In this document: positions 48,950-59,033 of the stretch, in pieces
Layout of the letters: each line of letters opens with the position of its first letter
How positions within the stretch are numbered: the stretch's first letter is position 1
Source of the DNA: Cycas panzhihuaensis
Lineage: Eukaryota > Cycadophyta
Assembly: GCA_023213395.1 (NCBI GenBank)
Contig: CM041465.1
Location: forward strand, 231,329,741-231,393,740
Length of the DNA stretch: 64,000 nt
Direction: 5' to 3'
Position numbers and translations under genes: made by a program
The notes under the pieces: generated by a model
The model's database searches: none
What the model saw: only the letters and a program-made list of their open reading frames with translations
What the model was told of the DNA's origin: nothing

Positions 48950-50167
48950 TGTAAGGACCCAACTCTAAGCTAATCAAATATCCATATCCTTCTTGCATAG
49001 GTTGCTTCTAAATCATGATGCTTCTTACTTATGTACATATACTTGTAAAGATTTTCTTTCTCTCTCAAATATTGTTCTAATATAAAGTTCTTTTAATTTC
49101 ATAGCTTTTAGTCACCTTATACAAGGTGGAAGCCTATTCCATACTCCACTAGGTGTTAAGGATGTACCATCTACTATTTGTTTCTATTTTTGTACATCCT
49201 ACATAAGTTAGAAGCTACTTTCATGCTCCACCAAGTGTGAGGATGCACCAACTTTGTGTATAGTGAAGTAATCAATTGTTTGAGTCATGATGTAATTTAG
49301 GTTACTAGACTTATGCTTTTAACGCCTTAGATGATTTAATTTGTTTTGTTGTGGCTTACATAATATAGAAGGTAACTAGATTACTTTGGATGGGTGGCAT
49401 AGACAAGGGAGCATGTGATATGAACAAGGGAAGGATAAGGGGGAAAAATAGATGTAAGGGTAGAAGGAAGATACAAGATTTTATAAATATCTTCAAAGAT
49501 GTTATAAATTTAGTTGAAGAATATTATTTGTAGAGAAAATCTCCATAAAGTGAAAGAAGGGATTCATAGCTTTCTAATGACTAGTGGATTATTAAAAATA
49601 GACTAAAAAGATATAAAGTAACTAAATTGATTCTCTAGTTGAAATTTTCTAAGTATGAGTCACTTCGCAATCCCACAAATGAAGAAGTAAATGGAATGTT
49701 TTGGGTGTCTAACTCTGAAACCATGAATACAAAGGAGATTACCTTGTGATCTCACAAATAAATGAATGAAGGAGCTTCAACACTACAATTGCAAATATAA
49801 ATGAAATTACCTCATAATCTTGTAAATGAATGAATAACGAATCTTTAAATTTGTAAATATGAAAATAAAGGGTAATACAAAGGAAAAGCCCTTGCAATCT
49901 TGCAGATAAGCCTTTGAGAGCCAAGCACTCACTAGAAAGTTTAAGAAATGTGAAAATAAAGGGATAAATAATATAACATCATAGTTTGACTTATCACTTC
50001 TACATTTAATATCATAATCATATAAGATCATTTTTGTACAACTTGGACTGAAGTCATTTAGGCATATGCATAGGCAAAAACTACCCAAAAATTCCCTACA
50101 AGAAAAAAAAATTAGAAAATAGAGGTAATGGATAGTTGATAGTAATACTAATAGTGACAATTATTAG
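48950..50167 (+). repeat. G2 3' LTR, block 1 of 3
   Basis: It matches 698-1892. It is cut at 50167 by G3. Host target bases there are ATTAG. Confidence 0.9.
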
Positions 50168-50639
50168 TGTAGCATTCCCTTCTATAGTACAATCAACTTT
50201 TATTATGTATAATGTCTTAGTTTGGTTGACTTCTAAATAGCTGTATTTATGTTTCTTTTTGTTGACTGCCAAGAGTGTTCTAGCCAAACTCTTCTCTTTG
50301 TTCTAGTTTACTTCTATAATGCTTCTTAGCCAAAATCTTTGACAACATTTCACCTGCCTATTTATAGGGTTATTCAGCCTTGTTCTAAGGCATTTTGAGA
50401 TATTTAAATATGCGATATTTTTGGTATTAAGGAGTGTAGTTTGGAGGTCGCCTTGTGTTAAAGAAGGAGCCAGATTTAAACCTTTACTTGGTATTTTAGT
50501 TTATTTTATGAACTATACAATAATATATTTTGTACATTTCTCTTTTCTCTAAATAAATTACTTAAATTAGCCTTCAAGTAAGTCTAATATATAAAGATTT
50601 AGAAGTATTTAAAGCATGAATCCTTATGAGATTCCTACA
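50168..50639 (+). repeat. G3 5' LTR
   Basis: It runs from TGTAGCATTCCC to TTCCTACA. The first 250 bp match 55165-55413 (TTATGTATAATGTCTTA, CTAGCCAAACTCTT, CTATTTATAGGGTTATTCAGCC). Confidence 0.9.
50359..50367 (+). promoter_or_regulatory. candidate LTR TATA box (G3)
   Basis: TATTTATAG within a 20-base block kept unchanged in both LTR copies (second copy at 55357-55365). Confidence 0.5.
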
Positions 50640-50641
50640 AG

Positions 50642-50654
50642 TGGTATCAAAGCC
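50642..50654 (+). other. G3 primer-binding site (tRNA-iMet type)
   Basis: TGGTATCAAAGCC, one transition from the consensus, 2 bases after the LTR. Confidence 0.88.
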
Positions 50655-50764
50655 TCATTGTCAAGGTATCTTACAAAAAAAATCAAGCTCAATAGACATT
50701 ATCTAAGTGACCAAACAAAAAAAGGGCCAAACAAAAAAATTCCCCTTATTTTTCTTATAACAGA

Positions 50765-51760
50765 GATGAGATTAGGAAAGACTCTTGAGGCCTATAAAAT
50801 TGTGAATAAACCATCTATTACCATTAAAGATGTAAATAAGAGGGTGGACAACTTAATCAATGACTTAGCCTGCATGGAAAAATCTATGACTAGGATCAAA
50901 GATATGCTCTGGGGATCCTAAAAAGAGACAATACTTCAAAGATGAGTGAAGAATATTAGACAATGGAGGAAATGAATACCAAGAGGAATGGTAGCTCAAA
51001 CCAAGCAAGAGTCTCAAAGGTACCAAAATTTTCCTTAAATTGTCTAACTCAAATAAATTAAGAGACATCCACTTTTGGATCATATAAATAGAAATCTATT
51101 TCCAAACAAATGCATTATTAAGCAAGGAATAAATTTTAGTGGCATTCCTCCACTTATATGGAAAGGCACTAAGGTGGTTCGATTGGTGGAGAAAATTCTA
51201 TAGAGGAATAAAGAATGACAATTAGATCTTTCTAAATGAATGTCTTATAGAGTAATATAAAGACACTTGGAATATAGTCTATTTCACCCAATTGATGCAC
51301 TTACAACAAATTGGTTTAGTTTAGTCTTATATCAAACAATTCCAAATGTTATATAGCTTAGTTGACCACAAAATTATAGAAGAATTACTTATTTAAGCTT
51401 ATGTTACAAGGTTAAGAGCAAATATCAAATGCCATCTAAAGACAATCAAAGCAATCGCCTTAAGTATAACTATATTCCATGCTAAGAATATAGAAGCTGA
51501 GTGCAAAGAAGGGAAACCAAACTATACATATCGAATTAAATTTCCCTACCACAAGGGCTAAAATTTCCAACTAAACTATAATAGATTAGGAATAAAAGTA
51601 GAAGCCCTAATTACTGAAGAAAATAATGAAGGATTAGATGGGAATAAAATCTCAAAAGTAGAGCATCTTAAGAAAGGGACCTACTTTAGATGTTGAGGAA
51701 AATAAAATCATGACCACAAATATCCTTCGAAGAAAGTATTCATGATCAATAATGATGATG
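50765..51760 (+). pseudogene. gag: G3 gag, broken
   Basis: A likely start at 50765 (MRLGKTLEAYKIV) leads into a charged N-terminal stretch, TIKDVNKRVDNLINDLACMEK, that looks like the short coiled region before many plant gypsy capsids. The frame stops at 50921. The capsid core is readable at 51166-51540 in another frame: ALRWFDWWRKFYRGIKND, DTWNIVYFTQLMHLQQIGL, LYSLVDHKIIEELL and YVTRLRANIKCHLKTIK. A degraded zinc-knuckle region with RC, GK and NHDHKYP lies near 51690. Confidence 0.72.
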
Positions 51761-51879
51761 TAGATATTTTAGATAAAATAAAAGAAAAATAATTAGATAT
51801 TTAAGTCAAGTTAGATATTAAAGAATTACTCAACACTAATACTGAAAATATCCAGATATTATTATAGACAATTATAGGT

Positions 51880-54800
51880 GAAGTCCACACCCTAAAAACT
51901 CTATGCTTTTAGGGTACAATTAAGGGAGCTAAAATTGTAATCCTAGTTGATATCAATAACATACACAATTTCATTAATAAATTGATTGTAGAAAAACTGG
52001 GGTTACCTATCCAAGCCCTCAACACATTCTAAGTTGTTATTACCAATAATAAAACCATGACATTTGGAGGTTATTGCCTAAAGGTAAATCTCTAAACTAC
52101 AAATTACTCCATGACTACATGCACATTCTCCATGCCAATAGGAAAATATGATGTTGTCTTAGGAATCTAATGGTTACAAAACTTGGAGAACATCATAACC
52201 AAACATAAAACTTAATTCATAAGTTTCTATAAAAAAGGGCACAAGTATAAGCTATAAGCACCCTACACATCACCTACCTAGTTGGTGGCATGTATCGCAT
52301 GGAGAAATTATTAAATAAAAGGCTTGCCTTATATATAATGACATGTTATGAAGTCACAATTGAGGACATTCCATAAAAAGTACAATCCATTGATCAACAC
52401 AACAAAGTCTTTGAAGAACCCCCATAGGTTCTACCACTAAGCCATAGATGTGAACACCCCATTGAATTGATACTGAGAGTAGCCTCAATGAACATCCATC
52501 CATATTGATACCCCTATTAATAAAAAAGGAGATTGAAAAGATTTCTCAAGACCTCTTACACCAAGGTTACATCACCCCTAACATTAGTCCATTCATGGAC
52601 TATTGTGGACTCAACAAGCTCATAATAAAAAATTACTACCTCATTCCTCGGATAGATAATATGTTGGATGAGATACATTGAATGAAATATTTTTCCAAGA
52701 TCAATCTATGTTTAGGTTACTACTAGATTCGCATAAAAGAAAATTATATGTATAAGACAACATTCTATACACATGAAGGATTGTTTGAGTTCTATGTTAT
52801 GCCTTTTAAGCTAATAAATACTCCAACTACCTTCTAAAGTGCTATGAACAAGGTATTTAAATCCTTTCTACATAAATTTATGTTAGTTTTCTTTGATAAT
52901 ATGTTGATTTATAACTTAATATAGTAAAAATACTTGGAGCATATCAAGCTCGTACTACAACTCTTGGAAGACAACTAATTTCTTACCAACAAGAATAAGT
53001 GAACTTTTAGTCAAACAGAGTTAGAGTATTTGGGGCATATCATTATACAAGATGGAGTTAAAATAGACCCCATGAAGGTTTAGACAATCTTGGATTGGCC
53101 AATGCCCAAAAATATAATAGGACTTAGAAGCTTTTAAGGAGTTATTAGATTCCTCTAATTATTTATTAAGGGATATGTATATATCACCACACCTCTAACT
53201 GATCTTACAAAGAAGGATGTTTTTGCTTAGAGCCAACTAACTAAAGATGCATTCCAAGGACTAAAGACCACCATGACCACATCACCAATCCTTATGACTC
53301 AAGATTTCTCCTAGCCATCTACATTAAAATGTAACACATCCAGAGTAGGCATAAGGGCTATCTGACTCTAAAATGAATGACCTTTAGCATATAAGAGCTA
53401 CAAGCTAAACACACAGGAACAATTCAAACCCATTTATGATAAAAAAATGTTAGCTATAATGCATACCATACATCAATGGTGATAAACCTACTTGGGAATA
53501 AATTCATCATCAAGATAAACCACAATAGTCTCAAGTACTTCCTAAATCAAAAGACACTATCTAAAGAGTGACAAAAGTGGGTAAGCAAGCTTAAACCTTC
53601 AATTTCACAATATGTATAAAAAGGGTGAAGAGAATATCATTGTAGATGCACTATCTCAGATACCCAATGCTAAAGATGAGGATGTCTGTATACAAGATAT
53701 CTTCATAACCACTCCCAATTGGGTAGAAGTGTTAGCTCAAGAATATTTGAACAATCTAACCTCTTAAAAGACATTAAAGGAGATTAAGGCCCTAGAGATA
53801 ATAAAGTATGAGCTTTAAGAAGAATTGATCCAATGAAAAGGAAATGTATTTATACTAGCATCATCAACCCTAAGGATAAAATTCCTAGAGGAGGCCTATG
53901 CCATCCTAACAACCAAGCATATAAGGATCAATAAAATATATTACAAAATACAAAACACTCTTTTTTAGAAAGGGATGAAAGTAGATGTCTACTAATTTAT
54001 TTTTAAATATGACACCTGCTATAGGAATAAAAGCAAAGGTATAAAGAGTCAATGCCTTCTCCAACCTCTACATATACTAAAACAAAAATAAAAAGAAGTT
54101 TCAATGGCTTTCATAACTAGATTACCAAAGCCAAAAGGTAAGGATGCCATTTTTATTGTTGTTGACCAATTAACTATATATATATATATTAGGGGAATAT
54201 AGGCAACAATGAAAGCTAGTCAAATTGTTGATATTTACATAAAAAAGATATGTTGTCTATATGGATTTCCAAAAGTTATAGTCAACGATCATGATCCAAA
54301 GTTCACTAGTCACTTTTGACAAGAGTTATTCAAACTAATAAGCAAAAAATTATCTATGAGTATCATTTCCCATCCCCAACTCGATGGTTAAATTTAAGCC
54401 ATAAATAAATGTCTATAAAGGTACCTCTAAAATTTCATGTTAGATAAATAACAATAATGTCATAAATGGCTCCACCTTGTCGAATGGTATTACAACACTA
54501 CATACCATACTTTTATAAGAATAATAATGTTCCAAGCTCTATATGGATTTGAACCACCATCCATTCTCATATAGTCAAATATCTCCCATATATAATCAAT
54601 TCAAGAACTATATGAACAAATGGAGTAAATAATGAAATTACTGAAGGACACCCTTAACTTGGCCATGAATTAGATGAAGTGGTAAATAAATTTACGCTAA
54701 ACAAAAAGAGCCTTTATGGTAGGAGGCTAGGTCTTCTTAAGACTCCAACCATATAAATAATCTTCTCTCAAGTAATCAAGAAAACATAAACTTCAACTAT

Positions 54801-55140
54801 GATTCTTTAGCCTATATCAAGTTATCAATAAGATGGGGGAAGTAATATACAAGTTGGAGTTGCCCACAAACAGTCAAATCCACAACGTCTTTCATGTATT
54901 ATATCTTAAACAAAAGCTTAGATAAAATATCACCTCCCAAATAAAATTACTAGTACTTAATAATGAAGGCAAGATCATTATCAAACTAGAGGGATTCATT
55001 AGATTCATACAAAGAGACTATGCTTTAGAGAAATCCAAGTATATCTTATTACGTGGAAGATATTGAATCAATAAGATATCACCTAGGAGTCAAAAGAACG
55101 GTACTATCAACATCTTGATTTACCCATGCTTTAAAGGCAA
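51880..55140 (+). pseudogene. pol: G3 pol: protease to chromodomain-like tail, dead
   Basis: Protease remains as ILVDINNIHNFINK (about 51940), with the Asp kept but SG lost. RT has MDYCGLNKLIIKNYYLIPR (about 52600), YKTTFYTHEGLFEFYVMPF and LVFFDNMLIYN (about 52885; second Asp changed to Asn), then LEYLGHIIIQDGVKIDP. Integrase shows MAFITRLPKPKGKDAIF (about 54098; first Asp now Ala) and VNDHDPKFTSHF (second Asp kept). At the third site the DGQTE-like run has two stops, one at the Glu. The tail contains YLKQKLR and EGFIRFIQRDYALEKSKYI (about 54990), then ESKERYYQHLDLPML, which is chromodomain-like. Confidence 0.8.
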
Positions 55141-55148
55141 AGCATGTT

Positions 55149-55164
55149 TTTAGAGGAAGGGACT
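55149..55164 (+). other. G3 polypurine tract
   Basis: TTAGAGGAAGGGACT just before the LTR start TGTAGC. Confidence 0.8.
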
Positions 55165-55413
55165 TGTAGCATTTGGTCTTATAGTCTGACTGACTTCTAT
55201 TATGTATAATGTCTTAATCTAGTTGACTTATAAATAATATTATTTATCTTTCCTTTTGGCTAACTTCCAAAAGCACTCTAGCCAAACTCTTATCTTTATT
55301 CTTACCAATTTTTATTATTCTTCATAGTCAAAATTTCTAGCATCTTTTCACCCACCTATTTATAGGGTTATTCAGCCCTATTCTAAGGTATCTTGAGAGA
55401 TTTGGATCTGCCA
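55165..55413 (+). repeat. G3 3' LTR, truncated
   Basis: About 249 bp match the first part of 50168-50639. The match fades at GGATCTGCCAATA, and host LTR sequence starts at ACTATGATAG. Confidence 0.85.
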
Positions 55414-55574
55414 ATACTATGATAGAAAAGCATTATAAACATATGTCTTCTCTTATGAAATGCCATAATAGAAATTGAGGTAAGGGTCTAAGGATTACCA
55501 TGGTTATTATCCAACTTTTAGATAGTTAACTTTCAAAATTCCTTTTATATTTCTTGATCTTAGAAGAACATTTT
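55414..55574 (+). repeat. G2 3' LTR, block 2 of 3
   Basis: It matches 2254-2379 and then 25660-25715 without the T insertion, giving the uninterrupted reference for that insertion site (ACCATGGTTATTATCCAAC). Confidence 0.85.
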
Positions 55575-55914
55575 TGTAACAAGCCTAACCTTGTTACCTC
55601 TTTAACATACAAAAATAGAGCAAGATAACCAAAATCAGATGGAGGTACATGGAGTGGATAATAGATGTGAAGAGCACTAAATGAGAACCAAAGGACACTA
55701 AAGTAAACCCCAAGAGAATTATATTCGTTAATATATAATTACAATGAGTAGGATGCTATATATATAGAAGGATCACCCTATTATTATATTGTTCTATTAC
55801 TAAGCTAAACAATCATATATTTCCTCTATTATTAAATACTCCTAACCTTAACCTCCTTAACCCTTAAACTCCTAATATATTAACCCTTTAACATGTGGTG
55901 AAGGATTATCATGA
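55575..55914 (-). repeat. S 3' LTR (left copy)
   Basis: It starts TGTAACAAGCCTAACC and matches 57570-57894: CCTTGTTACCTC, GAGCACTAAATGAGAA, AACCCCAAGAGAATTATATTC, AACATGTGG. Confidence 0.92.
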
Positions 55915-55930
55915 TCCCTCTCCCCTAAGA
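55915..55930 (-). other. S polypurine tract
   Basis: The minus strand reads CTTAGGGGAGAGGGA directly before the LTR. Confidence 0.85.
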
Positions 55931-56200
55931 TACATTTCTCTTAAAGCATCTTAATAGAAAAATATAGGTGTCTATCATCTACCATTGCTAGAATATCATG
56001 GGTAGATTTATCATCCTTATGTTATAATAAAGAAACTACTACTAGGACATCTCCCATTAAGTAGGAATAGGTACTAAAGAAGTGTGGCCCTTTTGGATAG
56101 ATATTATCATCAAATAAATGAGGGCCTATAGTGTAATAATATGGGTGCCCATAAAAATAAGGTCCCAAATATTCATGCAACCTGAATGATGATAACTCAT

Positions 56201-56800
56201 TTAAAGTAGAGTTGGGTTAGTTATTCTTCTCGCTTCATGTTGTATAGGAGAGTGATTATAATCCTCAACTTTCTCCTTAACTAAGTAGTCATTAATCTCC
56301 ACTTCCTCTTTAACTGCATGGTCCCATACATGTTCATCTAATTTTGCCTCAATACTTGAGAGTTCATCAGGTTCAGTTCCCACAACTTATTCATCCAAAA
56401 GTTCATCCTATTACACATTACTTTCTCCCAACTAGATGGATTCTTAGTCCTTTATATCTTGTTTTGTGGAACCTTTAATAGTTATAAAAGCTCTCATTTC
56501 CCTTTAAAGTTTTATCTTAAAGGATGCCTAATCTAGTTTTGAATATGAGTTACATTATACCCAAGCCTTTTTATGGAGACCCACTTCTAAGTGTGACATA
56601 GCAAACATAATCTTGGCATAATCATGCTTAAAGTAATAAACTTTAAAATAATGTTCAAAGAATTATTCAAGAGTGGTGACCCAATCATTAAGTTGAATGT
56701 GACCATACATACCAAAGTAAGTGAGGTTCAAGTCATCATTATAGTTAAAAAATAATTGTCTAAAATCAAAGAACTAATTACTAAGACCCATTTTTCATAG
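56201..56800 (-). pseudogene. S gag-like gene remnant
   Basis: One minus-strand frame from about 56770 reads FDFRQLFFNYNDDL, HIQLNDWVTTLE, a stop, FFEHYFKVYYFKHDYAKI and MFAMSHLEVGLHKKAWV, the W...L..YF...KI.FA..HL pattern of retrotransposon Gag. Stops fall at probable Trp, Gln or Arg sites. Downstream an open stretch (56383-56201) is acidic, with DELSSIEAKLDEHVWDHAVK and EEVEINDY. No zinc knuckle, protease or RT is visible. Which superfamily the Gag came from cannot be told by eye. Confidence 0.6.
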
Positions 56801-56843
56801 TATGAGAGTATATTCATGTAAGCCCTTTGGTCCTTTTATCTTT

Positions 56844-56845
<2 letters not shown>

Positions 56846-56887
<42 letters not shown>
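56846..56887. repeat. (CT)n microsatellite
   Basis: About 21 CT units, uninterrupted, in the leader side of S; it reads (AG)n on the coding strand. Confidence 0.97.
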
Positions 56888-56889
<2 letters not shown>

Positions 56890-57550
56890 AGTACAAATAT
56901 AATACTTATAGCCTTAAAAGTAATGGAATACAAGCCAAGGTCTGAAAGGCCTCAAATAGTACAAAAAGAAATACTAGCATAAATCCTTATATAATGGAAG
57001 GATTAACTTTAATTTTAAATATCTAATAAATAATGGCTTTAAAAAATGTATAAAATATAACCCAAAATAATGGCCTTTGTATTATGATTCCAATAGTTTA
57101 GACAGAATCAAATTCTGATACCTATATCAAAAGAGATGACCCTTTTAAGGAGGGTTTACTTATAGGGTTTTTAGACTACAACAATACCCTATGATAAAAT
57201 ATATATAACTTTTCGCTCAAATCTTTGATTAACCTAAGACCACTTCCATTTGAATGTAGATAGAAAATTGCATAGAAAAAAAATGTCATGTGGATACCTA
57301 TAGCTAAAGTTATAACCATTTGAAATTAAGATAATAGATTTGCCTTAAAGTTGGGAATGAAAAGCATGCTAAAATTAAATCTACTATAATTTTTAGATTT
57401 TTACCCCAAAGTCTATAGTGTAACCACTTAAAATTTATACAACAAGCCATTTCATCTTAAATTTGCTATTACTTTTTAAAAATTTTAGCATTTATACTCT
57501 AAAATATGCCTTTAAACCTTATATTCAAGTAGGAAAAAAAATTCCAAATA
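56888..57550 (-). other. S leader, no gene seen
   Basis: Non-coding on both strands, between the gag remnant and the primer-binding site. Confidence 0.55.
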
Positions 57551-57567
57551 CCTTGGCTCTAATACCA
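57551..57567 (-). other. S primer-binding site (tRNA-iMet type)
   Basis: The minus strand reads TGGTATTAGAGCCAAGG, agreeing with the initiator tRNA-Met complement at 15 or more of 17 positions. Confidence 0.88.
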
Positions 57568-57569
57568 TA

Positions 57570-57894
57570 TGTAATAAGTCTAACCTTGTTACCTCTCTAA
57601 TATACAAAAATAGAGTAAGATAACTAAAAGTAGGTGGAGGTGGATGAAGTGGATGATGGACGTAAAGAGCACTAAATGAGAAAACTAAAGGACACTAAAG
57701 TGAACCCCAAGAGAATTATATTCATTAACATATAATTATAATGAGTATGGTGCCATATATATAGGAGGATCACCTTATTATTATATTATTCTACCGTTAA
57801 GCCAACTAATCATATATTTCCTATATTATTAAATACTCCTAACCTTAACCTTCTAATATATTAATCCTCTAACATGTGGCAAAGGCTCACTATA
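57570..57894 (-). repeat. S 5' LTR (right copy)
   Basis: It is the partner of 55575-55914 and is followed by the target duplication ATTTT. Confidence 0.92.
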
Positions 57895-59033
57895 ATTTTC
57901 AAAGGAGCTCATGTTGAGAATATTAGAAGAGGGTTGATGAATCCCCTATGCTCTGAATATTTCTATGTCTATTGACATGAAGATGATTTTGAGTGAGTGA
58001 GTCCTCATCTTCCTACAAGGGTTAAGAGAATTTGCTCCACACTTGGTTTGGTGAATGTTGTCATTTGATACAAAGATTTGATTAGTTAATGACACATGCA
58101 TATATGTGACCTATTGTCTTAATCACCTTGGACTACTTTTTGGGTGCTAAAATTATAACTTGAGGTAGGGTTAAGTTGAGTCCCCTATACTATGAATTAT
58201 ATTATTATGCAAGCTCCTTTTATTAAGGTAGGGTAGAGTAAGTCCCTTATTCTCTAATTATTCTTTGTGCATGAGGGTGAGGAGTCCCCTATGGTTTAAT
58301 ATTTTGTGTATGAAGGTGAGAAGTCCCCTTTGGTTATTTATTGTATGTGAGGGTGACGAGTCCCCTATGCTTTAATTATTCTACATATGAGAGTGAGGAG
58401 TCCTCTCTTGTCTATTTGCCAGTATGGTTTGAAGCTCACTTATTACACATTAAAGTAGTCCATTTAGATTGTTACAACAACTAGTCATATGTGGTATGGG
58501 ATTTTCTAATTTAGTTTGAAGGAAGAGTAAGGTATTCATATTTATTGCATTGCAACATAAGCTAAGGAGATAGTAGGATCTTTTAATTGCTAAATTATAT
58601 TTGAAGAATATATTTTCTTTAAAGTGGTAGGTTGGGACTATGAGAAGAGTGACTGACTAGTATTCCAATGCTTATATTATGCGCTCTAGTTTGGGGGTGC
58701 TTTCCTCTTTAAGATTATGAAGGTCAGGTAATGAACTTATCTAAAGTAATGGGGTTAGCTCTTCCCCTTTTCTACTAAAATATTTGGCATATTATCTCAT
58801 TTAATGGTTGCAATTCTATGTTCTCTTGTGTGATTGCATGTACTGCCATGAACAAAAGAAACATATTTATAAATGCATAAGTATCCCTATTCACTTGAAT
58901 TTGTCATATCATACAGGTAAATATTTTTGTTAAGAATATAATACATGCTTTAAACTTTCATCAAATTCATTTGGACACCCTTGTTGAGTAGGCATTTGTC
59001 ATATGTATTATATTATAGAGTAAGGTTGTGACA
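57895..59033 (+). repeat. G2 3' LTR, block 3 of 3
   Basis: It matches 25720-26455 and then 31499-31913 with neither T nor C2 present. It includes several GAGGAGTCCCCTATG-type phrases spaced about 50-60 bp apart (58200-58410), a weak internal repetition that is also present in block 2 of the 5' LTR. Confidence 0.9.

Larger units (their letters stand above)
50168..55413 (+). mobile_element. G3: Ty3/gypsy element in the G2 3' LTR, right end deleted
   Basis: A 472-bp 5' LTR, primer-binding site, gag, pol and purine tract are followed by the first 250 bp of a 3' LTR. The rest of that LTR, the right target duplication and about 360 bp of the host LTR are missing. Gag and pol are on the plus strand with many stops and shifts. 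The tail after integrase resembles that of chromoviruses. Confidence 0.88.
55575..57894 (-). mobile_element. S: small LTR element with gag only (TR-GAG-like)
   Basis: LTRs at 55575-55914 and 57570-57894, a G-rich purine tract, a 17-base primer-binding site and an exact target duplication ATTTT (55570-55574, 57895-57899) define a complete 2.3-kb minus-strand element. The 1.65-kb interior has room for Gag but not for pol, and shows a Gag-like remnant only. It would have needed RT and integrase from another element. It interrupts the G2 3' LTR. Confidence 0.88.
698..59033 (+). mobile_element. G2: outermost Ty3/gypsy LTR retrotransposon, split by ten nested elements
   Basis: The pieces assemble into one plus-strand element. 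The 5' LTR is in three blocks (2.9 kb in total) and is followed by a primer-binding site at 31918. Leader pieces, gag and pol in gypsy order (protease, RT, RNase H, integrase) come next, then a purine tract at 48933 and a 3' LTR in three blocks (about 2.5 kb kept). The blocks of the two LTRs match in the same order, for example 698-1892 with 48950-50167 and 25700-26440 with 57895-58640. Without insertions it would be about 11 kb. Possible flanking duplications TTCTT (693-697) and TCCAT (59034-59038) agree at only three of five bases. The long LTRs and a chromodomain-like tail suggest a Tekay/Del-type chromovirus; that lineage call is inference. Confidence 0.85.

Noticed and set aside
50616-50921. 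101-codon open frame taken as a whole gene at the start of G3
   Set aside because: Its first codons lie in the LTR and primer-binding site. Only the part from about 50765 fits a Gag N-terminus, and it stops early.
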